DNA from: CAKZQX01 sp034435975
GTDB taxonomy: Bacteria; Chloroflexota; Chloroflexia; Chloroflexales; Chloroflexaceae
DNA length: 64,000 bases
NCBI GenBank assembly: GCA_034435975.1
Contig: DAOTWD010000156.1
Location: 23,139 to 87,138, forward strand
Direction of reading: 5' to 3'
Shown: one piece after another, positions 27,315 to 36,310 of the stretch
Layout of the letters: every line of letters starts with the position of its first letter
Position numbering within the stretch: the stretch's first letter is position 1
Translations under genes and position numbers: made by a program
Notes under the pieces: generated by a model
What the model was told of the DNA's origin: nothing
The model's database searches: none
Seen by the model: the letters and a program-made list of their open reading frames with translations, nothing else

Positions 27315-28748
27315 ATGGGTTTGCCACGCATTGCCTATTGTTCACCGGTCAACCCGGCCGCATCTGGTATCTCCGATTATAGTGAGGAATTATTGCCCTA
27401 TCTGGGCCAGTATGCGGATGTAACACTCTATCTTGCTGATGGCCTGCGACCAGATAATCCCGATCTACGACGTTGCTTAGAGATACGTCCCTTGTGCCGC
27501 CTGGAACGGGATCACCGTCGTCAGCCCTATACAGGTATTGTGTATCATATAGGCAATAGCCCGGTGCATGCCGACATCTGGCGCATGGCCCAACGTCTCC
27601 CCGGTGTGGTGGTATTGCACGATTTTGTGTTACATCACTTTATGCTCTGGTATGCCGCAAATGTGCAACGAGACGTGCAAGGGTATGTGCGTGATATGCA
27701 GCAACGGTATGGTACAGAAGGAGCGCATGTGGCGCAGTTGATGATACGCAGTCAGTTCACCGATGCTGCATTTCGCTTTCCCTGTTGTGAGCCGGTGCTG
27801 GCTGCCGCCAGGGGGCTGGTGGCCCATAGCCAGTATGTACAGGCCCGGGTGCAGGCATTGCGCCCGGCGTTGCCCTGTGTCGTGGTGCCGATGGGTGTGC
27901 CGTTACCACCGCTGATCGATCGTACCGAGGCGCGGGCCCGCCTGAGATTACCCCTGGATGCGCTGATACTGGCAAGTTTTGGACATATCAATGCCTACAA
28001 ACGGTTAGAGTCCGTGTTCCGAGCGGTGCTGGAGTTACGCCGTGAATGGCCGGATCTGCGCTACGTCCTGGTCGGCAGCCAGTCGCCGCACTATGATGTG
28101 ACGAGCCTCGTTCGACGTATGGGCCTGGAGGATACGGTGGTGATCACGGGCTATGTGCCGCGCCGTGTGTTTGACGATTATGTGGCGGCAACGGATATAT
28201 GTTTGAACCTGCGGTATCCTACTGGCGGTGAAACCAGTGCCAGTCTCCTGCGTCTGTTAGGTGCCGGGCGGCCTACGCTGGTGAGTGCTACCGGTGCCTT
28301 TGCCGAATTACCACCGGATGTGGCAGCACCGGTAGATCCGAACGATAGCGAAGGTGATCTTATTCTAGCCTATTGTCGGTTCCTGGCATGTCGTCCCGAT
28401 GTTGCAGCAGCATTGGGGGCACAGGCACGCGCCTATGTTGCCCATGAGCATCGCCTGGATCGTGCCGCACAGGGATATGCGCGCTTCCTGGCGCGTCTGT
28501 ATAACTGGCAGACGGTTCAACGCTGGCGACCTGCACCACTCTGGCGCGTGCCTGGGATCGAGGAGATGAACCGGACTGCCTGTACCCAATCGTCATCCGT
28601 TGCTCCCGCAGGTATGTCCGGGCTACCTTCAGACCCGGCTGTCGCTGTGCTCATGATATCCGCTTGCCAGGCACTGGTCGAACTGGGAATAACCGAACAC
28701 GACGAGATCGTGCTGCGGGCAGTGGCGGCACGTCTCGCTGAACTGTAA
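27315..28748 (+). CDS. GT4-family glycosyltransferase
   Basis: 477 residues; ATG at 27315 with GAGGGC upstream. The N-terminal Rossmann half begins RIAYCSPVNPAASGISDYSE, a frequent start in GT4 enzymes (donor-acceptor cleft loop). The C-terminal half carries LASFGHINAYKRLES, DLRYVLVGSQSPHYDV, VVITGYVPRRVFDDYVAATD and GETSASLLRLLGAGRPTLVS, the nucleotide-sugar binding part with the usual E...E equivalent region. It should transfer a sugar from an NDP- or GDP-sugar with retention of configuration, probably for a surface polysaccharide or glycolipid. The last 70 residues form an extra non-conserved tail. The sensor kinase gene follows after 40 bases. Confidence 0.9.
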   Translation: MGLPRIAYCSPVNPAASGISDYSEELLPYLGQYADVTLYLADGLRPDNPDLRRCLEIRPLCRLERDHRRQPYTGIVYHIGNSPVHADIWRMAQRLPGVVVLHDFVLHHFMLWYAANVQRDVQGYVRDMQQRYGTEGAHVAQLMIRSQFTDAAFRFPCCEPVLAAARGLVAHSQYVQARVQALRPALPCVVVPMGVPLPPLIDRTEARARLRLPLDALILASFGHINAYKRLESVFRAVLELRREWPDLRYVLVGSQSPHYDVTSLVRRMGLEDTVVITGYVPRRVFDDYVAATDICLNLRYPTGGETSASLLRLLGAGRPTLVSATGAFAELPPDVAAPVDPNDSEGDLILAYCRFLACRPDVAAALGAQARAYVAHEHRLDRAAQGYARFLARLYNWQTVQRWRPAPLWRVPGIEEMNRTACTQSSSVAPAGMSGLPSDPAVAVLMISACQALVELGITEHDEIVLRAVAARLAEL

Positions 28749-28788
28749 CTGCTGGTACTGAGGTGCAACGGCGAAGAGCCGAAAGGAT

Positions 28789-31200
28789 ATGATCATAGAT
28801 CTGCAAACATTGTTACAACAGGAATATCCCGGGCTGTTACGCTTTGCTGGTACACGTGGATTTGTGCTGAATGTGGAAACCAGTTTCTGGGCATTGTGGC
28901 GGGAGATTGAATCTCTGGTCGGGCCACAGTTGACCGGGGTGCTGATGCACCGTGCGGGTACACAGGCTGGTATGGCTTTTGCCCATGCTTTTTTGAGCCA
29001 GATCAATCCAGCGCAATCAATGCTCCAGCCTGATGCAGCAGATCAGTCAATAGCCCTGGACACTATGCGGTCTGATCAGCCAGCCGGTAAACACCAGCTC
29101 CGGCAGTTTCTGGCCGTCGCGTTACGTGATTGTATTGCGATGTATCAGGTGACAGGCGCCGGTCGGTTCGAGATAGACAGTATCACCTGGGCGGCCCTTG
29201 ATGATCGCCAACAGATGATTACCGGCATCCGTATTCGGGCCTGGGACACCCTTGAAGTCTGGATGGTGCGTCAACACAGCCTGCCGGTGAGCAGGCCAGT
29301 CTGTGTGTATACCAGTGGCGTTTTGTGTGGTCTGGTGAAAACCATTGTCGGGCATCATGACGTTATCTGTGTGGAGCGAGCCTGTCAGTCGCAGGGAGCC
29401 GAGGCGTGTCTGTTTGAGGTGATGCCGGTGACACAGGTGTATGCTGGCACGAGTGACCAGGCGGTTGATCCGGTGCTATGCCTACCAGATGCGACCATGG
29501 TTGCGACCGAGCAACATGTCCTGGAAACACGCCTTAAGGAGCAGACAGCGGTGTTACTCCAGGCCAACAAGTTGTTACAATCGCAGATCATCGAGCGGCA
29601 GCGCGTGGAAGAGGTCTTACAAGAGACGCAACGCATTCTCTCGACCTTGATGAGTAATCTGCCCGGTATGGCCTATCGCTGTCGCAACCAGGACGATTGG
29701 ATGATGGAGTTTGTCAGTGAGGGATGTCTGGATCTGACCGGCTATCAGCCCGCTGACCTGCTGTACAATACGGTTGTGAGCTATGCCAGCCTGATCCACC
29801 CTGATGACCGTGCGGATGTCTTCAAGACCATTCAAGAAGCGCTCGATGCCCAACGTCCGTTCCGGTGTACCTATCGGATTATCACTGCAACAGGTGCGGA
29901 GAAGTGGGTCTGGGAGCAGGGGCGTGGGGTTGTATCACCCACGGGCACGTGGATGATCGAAGGCTTTATTATTGATAACACTGAACGCATGCGGGCCTAT
30001 CATTCGCTCGAACAGCGTGTGACTGAACGGACACAGGAGCTTGGGCGCCGACGTGAGGTGGCCGAAGGTCTGCGCGGTATTCTGACCGTCCTCAATTCAA
30101 ATCGCTCCCTGGAAGAGATTCTGACCTATATCGTGGCACAAGCCTGTCGGTTATTGGGCACGAACGCGGGGGCGATTTATCGACTCGAGGGGGACATGCT
30201 CACGATCCAGGCGTATCAGGGCTTGCCTGCTGTCTATGCTGATGTCAAACTCCCTTTTGATTGGGGTGCCACTGGTAAAGCTGTAGCGCAGCGTCAACCG
30301 GTCGCGATCTCCGATACGCAGAAATTTCTGACCACGTTGGATAGCTCCGTGATCGCGCCCCACCATCGTCCACTGATGGTACAGGTGATGCAGCAGTTTC
30401 AGTCCCTCCTGGCCGTACCACTGGTTATTAAAGAAGAGGTGTATGGTGGTATCACTATTTATCATACAGATATACATGAGTTTACGGCTGAGGAGATCGA
30501 TCTGGCGGTTTCGTTCGCCGATCAAGCGGCACTGGCAATCGAGAATGCGCGCCTGCGTGAGCAGACGGAGCGGGCAGCCGCAGCAGCGGAACGGAGTCGC
30601 CTGGCCCGTGATTTGCATGATGCCGTCACGCAGACGCTCTTCTCTGCCAGCCTGATCGCCGAGGTGTTGCCCCGCTTGTGGGAGCGCAGTCCTGACATAG
30701 GGCGCCAGCGGCTAGAGGAGTTGCGCCAGTTAACACGCGGCGCACTGGCCGAGATGCGCACCCTGCTCCTGGAACTGCGGCCGGCGACCCTTACAGAAGT
30801 AGGCCTCGCCGATTTGCTGCGCCAGTTGACCGAGGCGATCACCGGGCGAGCACGAGTACCAGTCGTATTGTCCGTTGAGGGGCAGCGATATCTACCGCCC
30901 GATGTCCAGGTAGCGCTCTATCGGATTACCCAGGAGGCGCTGAACAATGTGGCTAAACATGCCAGCGCTAGCCGCGCAGCCGTTATTCTGCGCTATCAAC
31001 CGACAGGGGTTGTGTTACATATTAGCGATGATGGACGGGGGTTTATTCTGGAACAGACGTCATCCGATAGTCTCGGCCTGAACATTATGCGTGAGCGGGC
31101 CGAGGCGATCGGGGCGCAATTGCGCATTGAGAGTGAGCCGGCACAAGGGACACAGGTGATGGTTGTCTGGACTGACTCGCACCAGATGGAGGAGTTATGA
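28789..31200 (+). CDS. V4R-PAS-GAF sensor histidine kinase (NarL/HisKA_3 type)
   Basis: 803 residues. Residues 1-215 hold a V4R-like ligand domain (TSGVLCGLVKTIVGHHDVIC, then CQSQGAEACLFEV), as in 4-vinyl reductase and XylR-type sensors. A linker helix, PAS (about 280-395), a coiled coil and GAF (about 430-585) follow. The kinase core has the HisKA_3 box RSRLARDLHDAVTQTLF with phospho-His about 610, and HATPase motifs NNVAKHA, DDGRGF and GLNIMRERAE. No transmembrane helices are seen, so it is a cytoplasmic sensor. V4R domains bind small hydrophobic or metal-linked ligands; the ligand here is unknown. Its stop overlaps the start of the response regulator (ATGA), so the pair is translationally coupled. 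Confidence 0.93.
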   Translation: MIIDLQTLLQQEYPGLLRFAGTRGFVLNVETSFWALWREIESLVGPQLTGVLMHRAGTQAGMAFAHAFLSQINPAQSMLQPDAADQSIALDTMRSDQPAGKHQLRQFLAVALRDCIAMYQVTGAGRFEIDSITWAALDDRQQMITGIRIRAWDTLEVWMVRQHSLPVSRPVCVYTSGVLCGLVKTIVGHHDVICVERACQSQGAEACLFEVMPVTQVYAGTSDQAVDPVLCLPDATMVATEQHVLETRLKEQTAVLLQANKLLQSQIIERQRVEEVLQETQRILSTLMSNLPGMAYRCRNQDDWMMEFVSEGCLDLTGYQPADLLYNTVVSYASLIHPDDRADVFKTIQEALDAQRPFRCTYRIITATGAEKWVWEQGRGVVSPTGTWMIEGFIIDNTERMRAYHSLEQRVTERTQELGRRREVAEGLRGILTVLNSNRSLEEILTYIVAQACRLLGTNAGAIYRLEGDMLTIQAYQGLPAVYADVKLPFDWGATGKAVAQRQPVAISDTQKFLTTLDSSVIAPHHRPLMVQVMQQFQSLLAVPLVIKEEVYGGITIYHTDIHEFTAEEIDLAVSFADQAALAIENARLREQTERAAAAAERSRLARDLHDAVTQTLFSASLIAEVLPRLWERSPDIGRQRLEELRQLTRGALAEMRTLLLELRPATLTEVGLADLLRQLTEAITGRARVPVVLSVEGQRYLPPDVQVALYRITQEALNNVAKHASASRAAVILRYQPTGVVLHISDDGRGFILEQTSSDSLGLNIMRERAEAIGAQLRIESEPAQGTQVMVVWTDSHQMEEL

Positions 31201-31838
31201 CCCGTGGGACGCGAATTCGGGTAGCAATAGTTGATGATCATGCAGTGGTGCGCAGTGGGTTGGGGGCGTTTCTGCTGGCCTATGATGATCTGGAGCTGGT
31301 GGGTGAGGCTGGTAACGGAACCGAGGCCATCAGTCTGTGCGATCAAATTCAACCAGATGTGTTGCTGATCGATCTGGTGATGCCCGAAATGGATGGTGCG
31401 ACGGCTACGCAGATCATTCGACAACGCCATCCCCACATTCAGGTGATTACACTGACCAGCTTCAAAGAGGAAACGCTGGTGCAACAGGCGTTGGAAGCCG
31501 GGGCCATTAGCTATCTGCTCAAGAATGTCTCAGCGGATGAACTGGTTGAAGCCATACGCGCTGCGTATGTAGGGCGGCCAACGCTGGCCCCTGAAGCAGC
31601 TCAGGCGTTAATTCATGCGGCAACGCATGCGCATCTGCCACACTATGATTTGACGCCGCGTGAACTGGAGGTGCTGACCTTGATTGTCGAGGGGCTTAAT
31701 AATACCGAAATTGCCAGACGCCTGGTCGTAAGTCGTTCCACGGTCAAATTCCACGTGAGCAGTATTCTCTCCAAACTGGGGGTCACCAGTCGCACCGAAG
31801 CCGTGGCGCTGGCCGTACAGCACCATCTGGTGTCTTGA
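31197..31838 (+). CDS. NarL/FixJ-type response regulator
   Basis: 213 residues. The receiver domain has the acidic pair IVDDH, phospho-acceptor D59 in LLIDLVMPEMDG, T in TLTSFKEE and K in SYLLKN. The C-terminal LuxR helix-turn-helix reads LTPRELEVLTLIVEGLNNTE and ARRLVVSRSTVKFHVSSILS. It is the partner of the V4R-PAS-GAF kinase, whose gene it overlaps by four bases, and should bind DNA after phosphorylation. Its targets are not visible here. Confidence 0.95.
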   Translation: MTRGTRIRVAIVDDHAVVRSGLGAFLLAYDDLELVGEAGNGTEAISLCDQIQPDVLLIDLVMPEMDGATATQIIRQRHPHIQVITLTSFKEETLVQQALEAGAISYLLKNVSADELVEAIRAAYVGRPTLAPEAAQALIHAATHAHLPHYDLTPRELEVLTLIVEGLNNTEIARRLVVSRSTVKFHVSSILSKLGVTSRTEAVALAVQHHLVS

Positions 31839-31849
31839 TTATTGCGGGC

Positions 31850-32020
31850 CAGTCCACAAACCTGGCTGAAAAGCAGAAAGCGGCCTGAGCGCAAAGCGGA
31901 AAACAGAGTATTATTGGGACGTAATATGGTTTGAAGCGAAAAGGGAATGTGGAAAGCGAGAAAGAGCGGCCTGTTTTTCGCTTTACGCTTTGCGCTTTCC
32001 GCTTCAAAGGCCGCTTTGCG
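31850..32020. repeat. Family-4 type repeat and hairpin between convergent genes
   Basis: It contains AAAGCGGCCTGAGCGCAAAG, also found in slightly changed form at 45510-45535, and inverted words TTTGAAGCG with CGCTTCAAA, and GCGAAAAGGG...CTTTCCGCTT. It sits between the convergent regulator and polysaccharide-export genes and may terminate both. Confidence 0.5.
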
Positions 32021-32022
32021 CT

Positions 32023-33918
32023 TCAAAGCTCCTCTCCAAACTGGCCACTGTGACGGTGAAAAAACCAGTATCCCAGGGCTAATACAAGCAGCGAGGTCAC
32101 CAGCACGCGGGCGACGCTGTCCAGAGCAGGAAGACTGGGTGTGGGGATCTGCCCCACACCCACTGGATTTCCATACAGGATTTCGCGATAGAATTCGATC
32201 AGTGAAGCCATAGGATTGAGCCAGCGAATGAGGCGCACGACCGGATCGCTGAGGTTGACAAAGTCCAGCGAATAGAAGACCGGTGTCAGGAAAAACCAGA
32301 ACTGCATAAGAATGCCAATCAAATGCACTGTGTCGCGGAAAAAAACGGCCACCGTACTCAGGAACAGTGCCACTCCTGCCAGGAACAGCGTTTGAATGAA
32401 TAGCAGCACCGGTAAATAGGCAATTGTCCATGAGAAATTGAGTCGCCCGCCCAGTGGTGCATACACCATCTGCACCACAATCATGACCAGGAACATCATT
32501 GGCAGTGAGAGCAGGTAGTTGACCATACTTGAAAAGACACAGACCAGCGGCAAGACTTCACGCGGAAAGAACACTTTCTTGATCAGATTGGCATTGTCGA
32601 TCACACTGCGGGTACCGCCAATCACTGCCTCAGAGCAGTAGTTCCAGGGTAACAACCCCGCAATCAGAAACACGGCGAACATCGCAATCGGAGATTGGAA
32701 CAACGTGCTGAAGACAAACCAGAATACCAGCATCAGCAACAGTGGTGCCAGTTGTGTCCACAAATAGCCCAGCGCACTACCCTTGTAGCGTACACGCAGG
32801 TCGCGGAGTACCAGGTTGCGGATCAGCTCGCGATAGGCCCACAGATCTTGCAGCCTGGGCATTACCCCGGCGGAGCGATCCACCGCTACACTGATGCCTC
32901 CAGCGGTTAGACCCGCCAGCGTCGCCAGCATCAGGGATAGGCCGATCTGCCGTGGCACTGGCTGCAACGGAAGTTCGGCAGTGATCCGTTGAACTGTGCC
33001 TGGTGCATCAGGGGTGAAGGTCATCCCTGGCACCTGATGCATATAGCGCAGCGCCTGGCCAATTGCCTGGCGTTTTTCAATGGCCTGATTACGGGAAGTT
33101 AATTCCTGTTCAACCAGACTATCCAGGGCCGCACAGTCGCGCAATGCCGCTTCACGCACTGCCGTTGTCACGCTGGTGTCTGTACCACACCAGGCGTCCA
33201 GCCTGGCGTTGCGCGTATTAATCTCCACTGTCCACAGATCATAGCGTGATTCAAGGGCCCGAGTCAGATCATTCTGCTCCTCTGCTGGTAAATGCTCAAC
33301 CTGAAATCGCTCGGACAGTGGCTGGATACGGCGACTCAGCGGGAATGCCTCCTGCGCAATAATCGTGCGCAGATAGCTCTGAAACCGCGATGTTGGAGCT
33401 TCACCATCGAGAGCGGCCATGAGTTCCCAACCGAGCAAGTTGCGCAGTACCTCCCGCCCACCAGCAGCGCGAATCTGCCGTGTTAACTCTTCGGCACCAA
33501 GATTCGCCAGCAGTTGTGCCTCAGCCGCCGTTTGCGCGATACCACATACCTCTACCACACCCGGCTCGGGAGAAACGTACTCGATGCGGAAGGTGGGCGA
33601 CCCGAAGCGCAACTCGCGCTGCGCCAGGAAGCGTTGCCGTAACGCCTCCGTCGCATCGTGGGCCGCAACGTCAAAGCCAGTTAGACCGGGTGCTACCTCG
33701 GCATAGATACCACCATAGAGCGCAACATCAAAGCGCGTCTTGGCCAGGGTCTGATAGATAATCGGCTGTGATACGACTCGTGGCATGGTTATTGCCAGCG
33801 CACCCAGAACGCACAGGACGATCCATAACCATTGATAGAGCCGTAGCCCGGCACGTTGACGGCTGAGCGCTCCCACCCAGCGGTGGGCCTGATTTGAAAT
33901 GGTTAGACTGCGGGCCAT
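32023..33918 (-). CDS. Wzz-like/Wzm fusion: polysaccharide ABC transporter permease
   Basis: 631 residues. After a first helix (LWIVLCVLGALAITMP, about 31-46) comes an extracytoplasmic, largely helical region of about 280 residues (LYGGIYAEVAPGLTGFDVAA, RALESRYDLWTVEINTRNAR) ended by a second helix (IGLSLMLATLAGLTAGGISV), the layout of Wzz/chain-length regulators. From about 365 the Wzm/ABC-2 permease begins: LIRNLVLRDLRVRYKGSALG, LWTQLAPLLLMLVFWFVFS, ending in several helices. Normally these are separate proteins. It should move an O-antigen- or capsule-type polysaccharide with a Wzt-like ATPase, not seen in this window. It overlaps the upstream deacetylase gene by 16 bases. Confidence 0.8.
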   Translation of the reverse strand: MARSLTISNQAHRWVGALSRQRAGLRLYQWLWIVLCVLGALAITMPRVVSQPIIYQTLAKTRFDVALYGGIYAEVAPGLTGFDVAAHDATEALRQRFLAQRELRFGSPTFRIEYVSPEPGVVEVCGIAQTAAEAQLLANLGAEELTRQIRAAGGREVLRNLLGWELMAALDGEAPTSRFQSYLRTIIAQEAFPLSRRIQPLSERFQVEHLPAEEQNDLTRALESRYDLWTVEINTRNARLDAWCGTDTSVTTAVREAALRDCAALDSLVEQELTSRNQAIEKRQAIGQALRYMHQVPGMTFTPDAPGTVQRITAELPLQPVPRQIGLSLMLATLAGLTAGGISVAVDRSAGVMPRLQDLWAYRELIRNLVLRDLRVRYKGSALGYLWTQLAPLLLMLVFWFVFSTLFQSPIAMFAVFLIAGLLPWNYCSEAVIGGTRSVIDNANLIKKVFFPREVLPLVCVFSSMVNYLLSLPMMFLVMIVVQMVYAPLGGRLNFSWTIAYLPVLLFIQTLFLAGVALFLSTVAVFFRDTVHLIGILMQFWFFLTPVFYSLDFVNLSDPVVRLIRWLNPMASLIEFYREILYGNPVGVGQIPTPSLPALDSVARVLVTSLLVLALGYWFFHRHSGQFGEEL

Positions 33919-35759
33919 GCATGCACCTCAATTGCCTGTCCAGGCGGAATGGTCAACGAACACATTGCATCAGCACAGGGTACAGGCTGCGGCGTTGCGG
34001 TGTCAGCGGTCTGCACAGTAGCGTGTTCGACATGAAAGGGCAGTTGCAGCGTTACGCCTTCTACCGTGTCCTCATTGTTGTTCCTCATCATCATAACGAG
34101 TCTTCCATCTGTTTCCTCACGGGTCACCCTGATCTTTACCTGAGAAAGTGCATACTGCCAGTCGGTGATGTCGCGCAGAGGCGCGATCCATAGCCCGGGT
34201 TGGGCAGCAGCATGGGCCACCACGCGCTGCCAGGCAGCCTGCTGTTCGTCCGTGATGACCTCCTCGGTGTGGGCCCACAGATCGATCGTCCCACCGATTT
34301 CCAGCGTGCGGTCGATCTGCGCCAGCGCCCGTTCGGCGCTCTGCGGGGTGAGATAAAAATCGGGGCAGGCCAGGATGTGCGGGTGGCCAGGTAGCGGACG
34401 GCAACGTGGTGTTACCACCAGGCCATCCGCGTCACGGGGAAACAGGTTATACTGGGACTGGTGACTCATGCGTGTGACCGACCTGATGCCCGCCTCTTGC
34501 AAAACCTGCCAGTTGGCATCGCTCATGCCTCCGCTGCTGCTCCAGGGGAACGCCAGCGAGCGCATAGGGGGCACCCCCTGCGCAGCAGCAACCTCGTTCC
34601 AGGCGGCAATGTCATCGCGCCAGTCTTGCGGCGTCACAAAGCCACCATAGAAGTGGCTAAAGGTATGGCTCTGAATATCCTGCTGTTCCCGCTGCAAGAT
34701 CGAGATGAGATCGCCAAAATACCAGGCCGGGTGGCTCTGCACCGTGCCATAGGGATCAAACGCAAACCAGGGCATCTTCTGCCAGTGATCGGCAGACCAG
34801 TGATTCTGGCGGTTGGCCCAGGCATAGGTAGGATTACCCATAAACTCACGGCGGGCGGTGTTACCCATCAAGAAATTATACCCTGTGGCATAATAGGTGG
34901 CACGAATGCCATACGGACGAAAGATATTCAGGGTGGTGGTAATCCCTTCACGCATACGCATGCCCCGCAGTTCTGGATCTTCGTCGGCATAGGGATCGCC
35001 CACGGAGCGCGAGTGAATCAAGCCACCCATTGCCGTCTCCCAATCGAACGAGAACGAGAGCGCAGCGCGATAGCCATGCGGCCAGGGTGCCAGCGTTACC
35101 TCCGGTTGTGCCTCAGACTGGCCGGTCATTGACGACCTGTCCAGGGGATTGCCTGCCTGTCGCAGGCGCATAGCGTCCAGATATACACGATCATCAGCTG
35201 CGGGATGAATGCGCACTAGCAGCGAAGCCGCGCCAGTCGGTGCCCGAAACGCGGCATGAATCCGCGACCAGCCAGCCGGTGGAGCATCCGGTTGCCATAG
35301 CACCACTGGTTGCCAGTCGCTGTGATCCTCGGCCAACAGGTGCGCCTGGGCATCGTACCAATGAAAACTCAACCGTAAGCGTGTAGGTGCACCTTTGTCA
35401 GAGTCGGTTAAGGCCATACCAGTGAAACAATAGCTACGACCGGGTTGCACCGGTACCGATGGTGTTTGCACATAATTGGCAATGCCGATCAGCTGCAACG
35501 CGCGTCCATCTTCCAGCACAAACCCCTCGCCGTCAATCGCCGGCCCGCGCAACTCAACGCCGCCAGCTGCCCGGCTCCAACCGGCAGGCATGCCTGCTTG
35601 CGCACCAGGCAGCAGGGCCGTATTCGGTAAGATATTTTCTGCCAGCAGGGGTACATACGCGCAGCGGTCAATCCGCCGTTGCGTATAGAATATCACTGCC
35701 AGACATCCCGGTAGAACACAGACGCTGACCACAAGTACCAGGAACCATCGTGACCGCAT
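33903..35759 (-). CDS. Membrane-anchored polysaccharide deacetylase-like protein
   Basis: 618 residues. An N-terminal anchor (WFLVLVVSVCVLPGCLAVIF) is followed by a beta-rich carbohydrate-binding-like region (about 40-205) and a NodB-like domain: AALSFSFDWETAMGG in the place of the TFDDGP motif (D in FDWE), and a metal-binding HTFSHF (SHTFSHFYGG). Later SLAFPWSSSGG and DLWAHTEEV fit the family. Such domains remove N- or O-acetyl groups from polysaccharides outside the membrane. It overlaps the Wzz-Wzm fusion downstream by 16 bases, suggesting coupled translation in a polysaccharide-export operon. The VLPGC segment is a poor lipobox, so a simple membrane anchor is likelier. Confidence 0.83.
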   Translation of the reverse strand: MRSRWFLVLVVSVCVLPGCLAVIFYTQRRIDRCAYVPLLAENILPNTALLPGAQAGMPAGWSRAAGGVELRGPAIDGEGFVLEDGRALQLIGIANYVQTPSVPVQPGRSYCFTGMALTDSDKGAPTRLRLSFHWYDAQAHLLAEDHSDWQPVVLWQPDAPPAGWSRIHAAFRAPTGAASLLVRIHPAADDRVYLDAMRLRQAGNPLDRSSMTGQSEAQPEVTLAPWPHGYRAALSFSFDWETAMGGLIHSRSVGDPYADEDPELRGMRMREGITTTLNIFRPYGIRATYYATGYNFLMGNTARREFMGNPTYAWANRQNHWSADHWQKMPWFAFDPYGTVQSHPAWYFGDLISILQREQQDIQSHTFSHFYGGFVTPQDWRDDIAAWNEVAAAQGVPPMRSLAFPWSSSGGMSDANWQVLQEAGIRSVTRMSHQSQYNLFPRDADGLVVTPRCRPLPGHPHILACPDFYLTPQSAERALAQIDRTLEIGGTIDLWAHTEEVITDEQQAAWQRVVAHAAAQPGLWIAPLRDITDWQYALSQVKIRVTREETDGRLVMMMRNNNEDTVEGVTLQLPFHVEHATVQTADTATPQPVPCADAMCSLTIPPGQAIEVHAWPAV

Positions 35760-35949
35760 ATTGACGTTACTCTCTGCTCCTCAGATATCAGGGTAGCACT
35801 GATTCGCTGTGATCGGATCAAACAGTGCTACCCTGCCAACAGCGGCCTATTCTAGCACAAAAGGTGGTAGACACAAAATACTGGCCGTGCAGTGCGGTGA
35901 AGCATTGAAGCGTTCGAGCGATCGAGCAGCGTGAGGCATAGACGCACTT

Positions 35950-36086
35950 TTCTTAACGCAAAGACGCAAAGCAGCAGAGGCGCAAGGCGTTCAATGGATC
36001 AGGTGACCTATGCTCAGGCTGATTGGTGGAGCTTCCTGGCACTCCTTCCTGTCACCTGTTCCCTCTTTGCCTCTTTGTGTTAAAAA
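35950..36086. repeat. Family-4 inverted repeat (TTAACGCAAAG...CTTTGTGTTAA)
   Basis: TTAACGCAAAGACGCAAAG at its left and CTCTTTGCCTCTTTGTGTTA at its right are imperfect inverted copies about 100 bases apart. The same word occurs at 45455-45475 and, altered, at 17619-17640. Confidence 0.6.
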
Positions 36087-36109
36087 CGCAGGCAGCGGGC
36101 GAAACGTAG

Positions 36110-36285
36110 CGCATCCCTCCGGGGCGGGGGGCACATAGCGCGGGGTGGTGAGCCTGGGTGCGCGTCCCCTCCGGGACGCGGGGCGGGCGCGCTGCGGCGT
36201 AGCACGTCCCTCCGGGACGCGGGGCGGGCGCGCTGCGGCGTAGCACGTCCCTCCGGCGCGGGGCGGGCGCGGGGCGGGGCTCGCG
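36110..36285. repeat. GC-rich tandem repeat, period 41
   Basis: A 41-base unit containing GCGCTGCGGCGTAGCACGTC starts at 36184 and again at 36225, with partial copies on both sides (CCTCCGGGACGCGGGG at 36168, CGGGCGCGGGG at 36264). Each unit holds a TCCCTCCGGGACG hairpin. It is far richer in G+C than its surroundings. Confidence 0.7.
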
Positions 36286-36310
36286 CATCCGCACCGCACG
36301 TTGCACCGGC

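Larger units (their letters stand above)
35760..36310. other. Intergenic region made of repeats
   Basis: No gene is supported. The left part has no recognisable feature apart from AT-rich upstream DNA of the deacetylase gene; the right part holds a family-4 hairpin and a GC-rich tandem array. Confidence 0.5.

Noticed and set aside
26998..27345. 115-residue frame on the minus strand
   Set aside because: It covers the GT4 promoter and the start of that gene; composition does not look coding.
35445..35728. Plus-strand frames opposite the deacetylase gene
   Set aside because: No ribosome sites and no family likeness; shadows of the coding strand.
36110..36285. CRISPR array
   Set aside because: The units are contiguous tandem repeats of 41 bases without distinct spacers.
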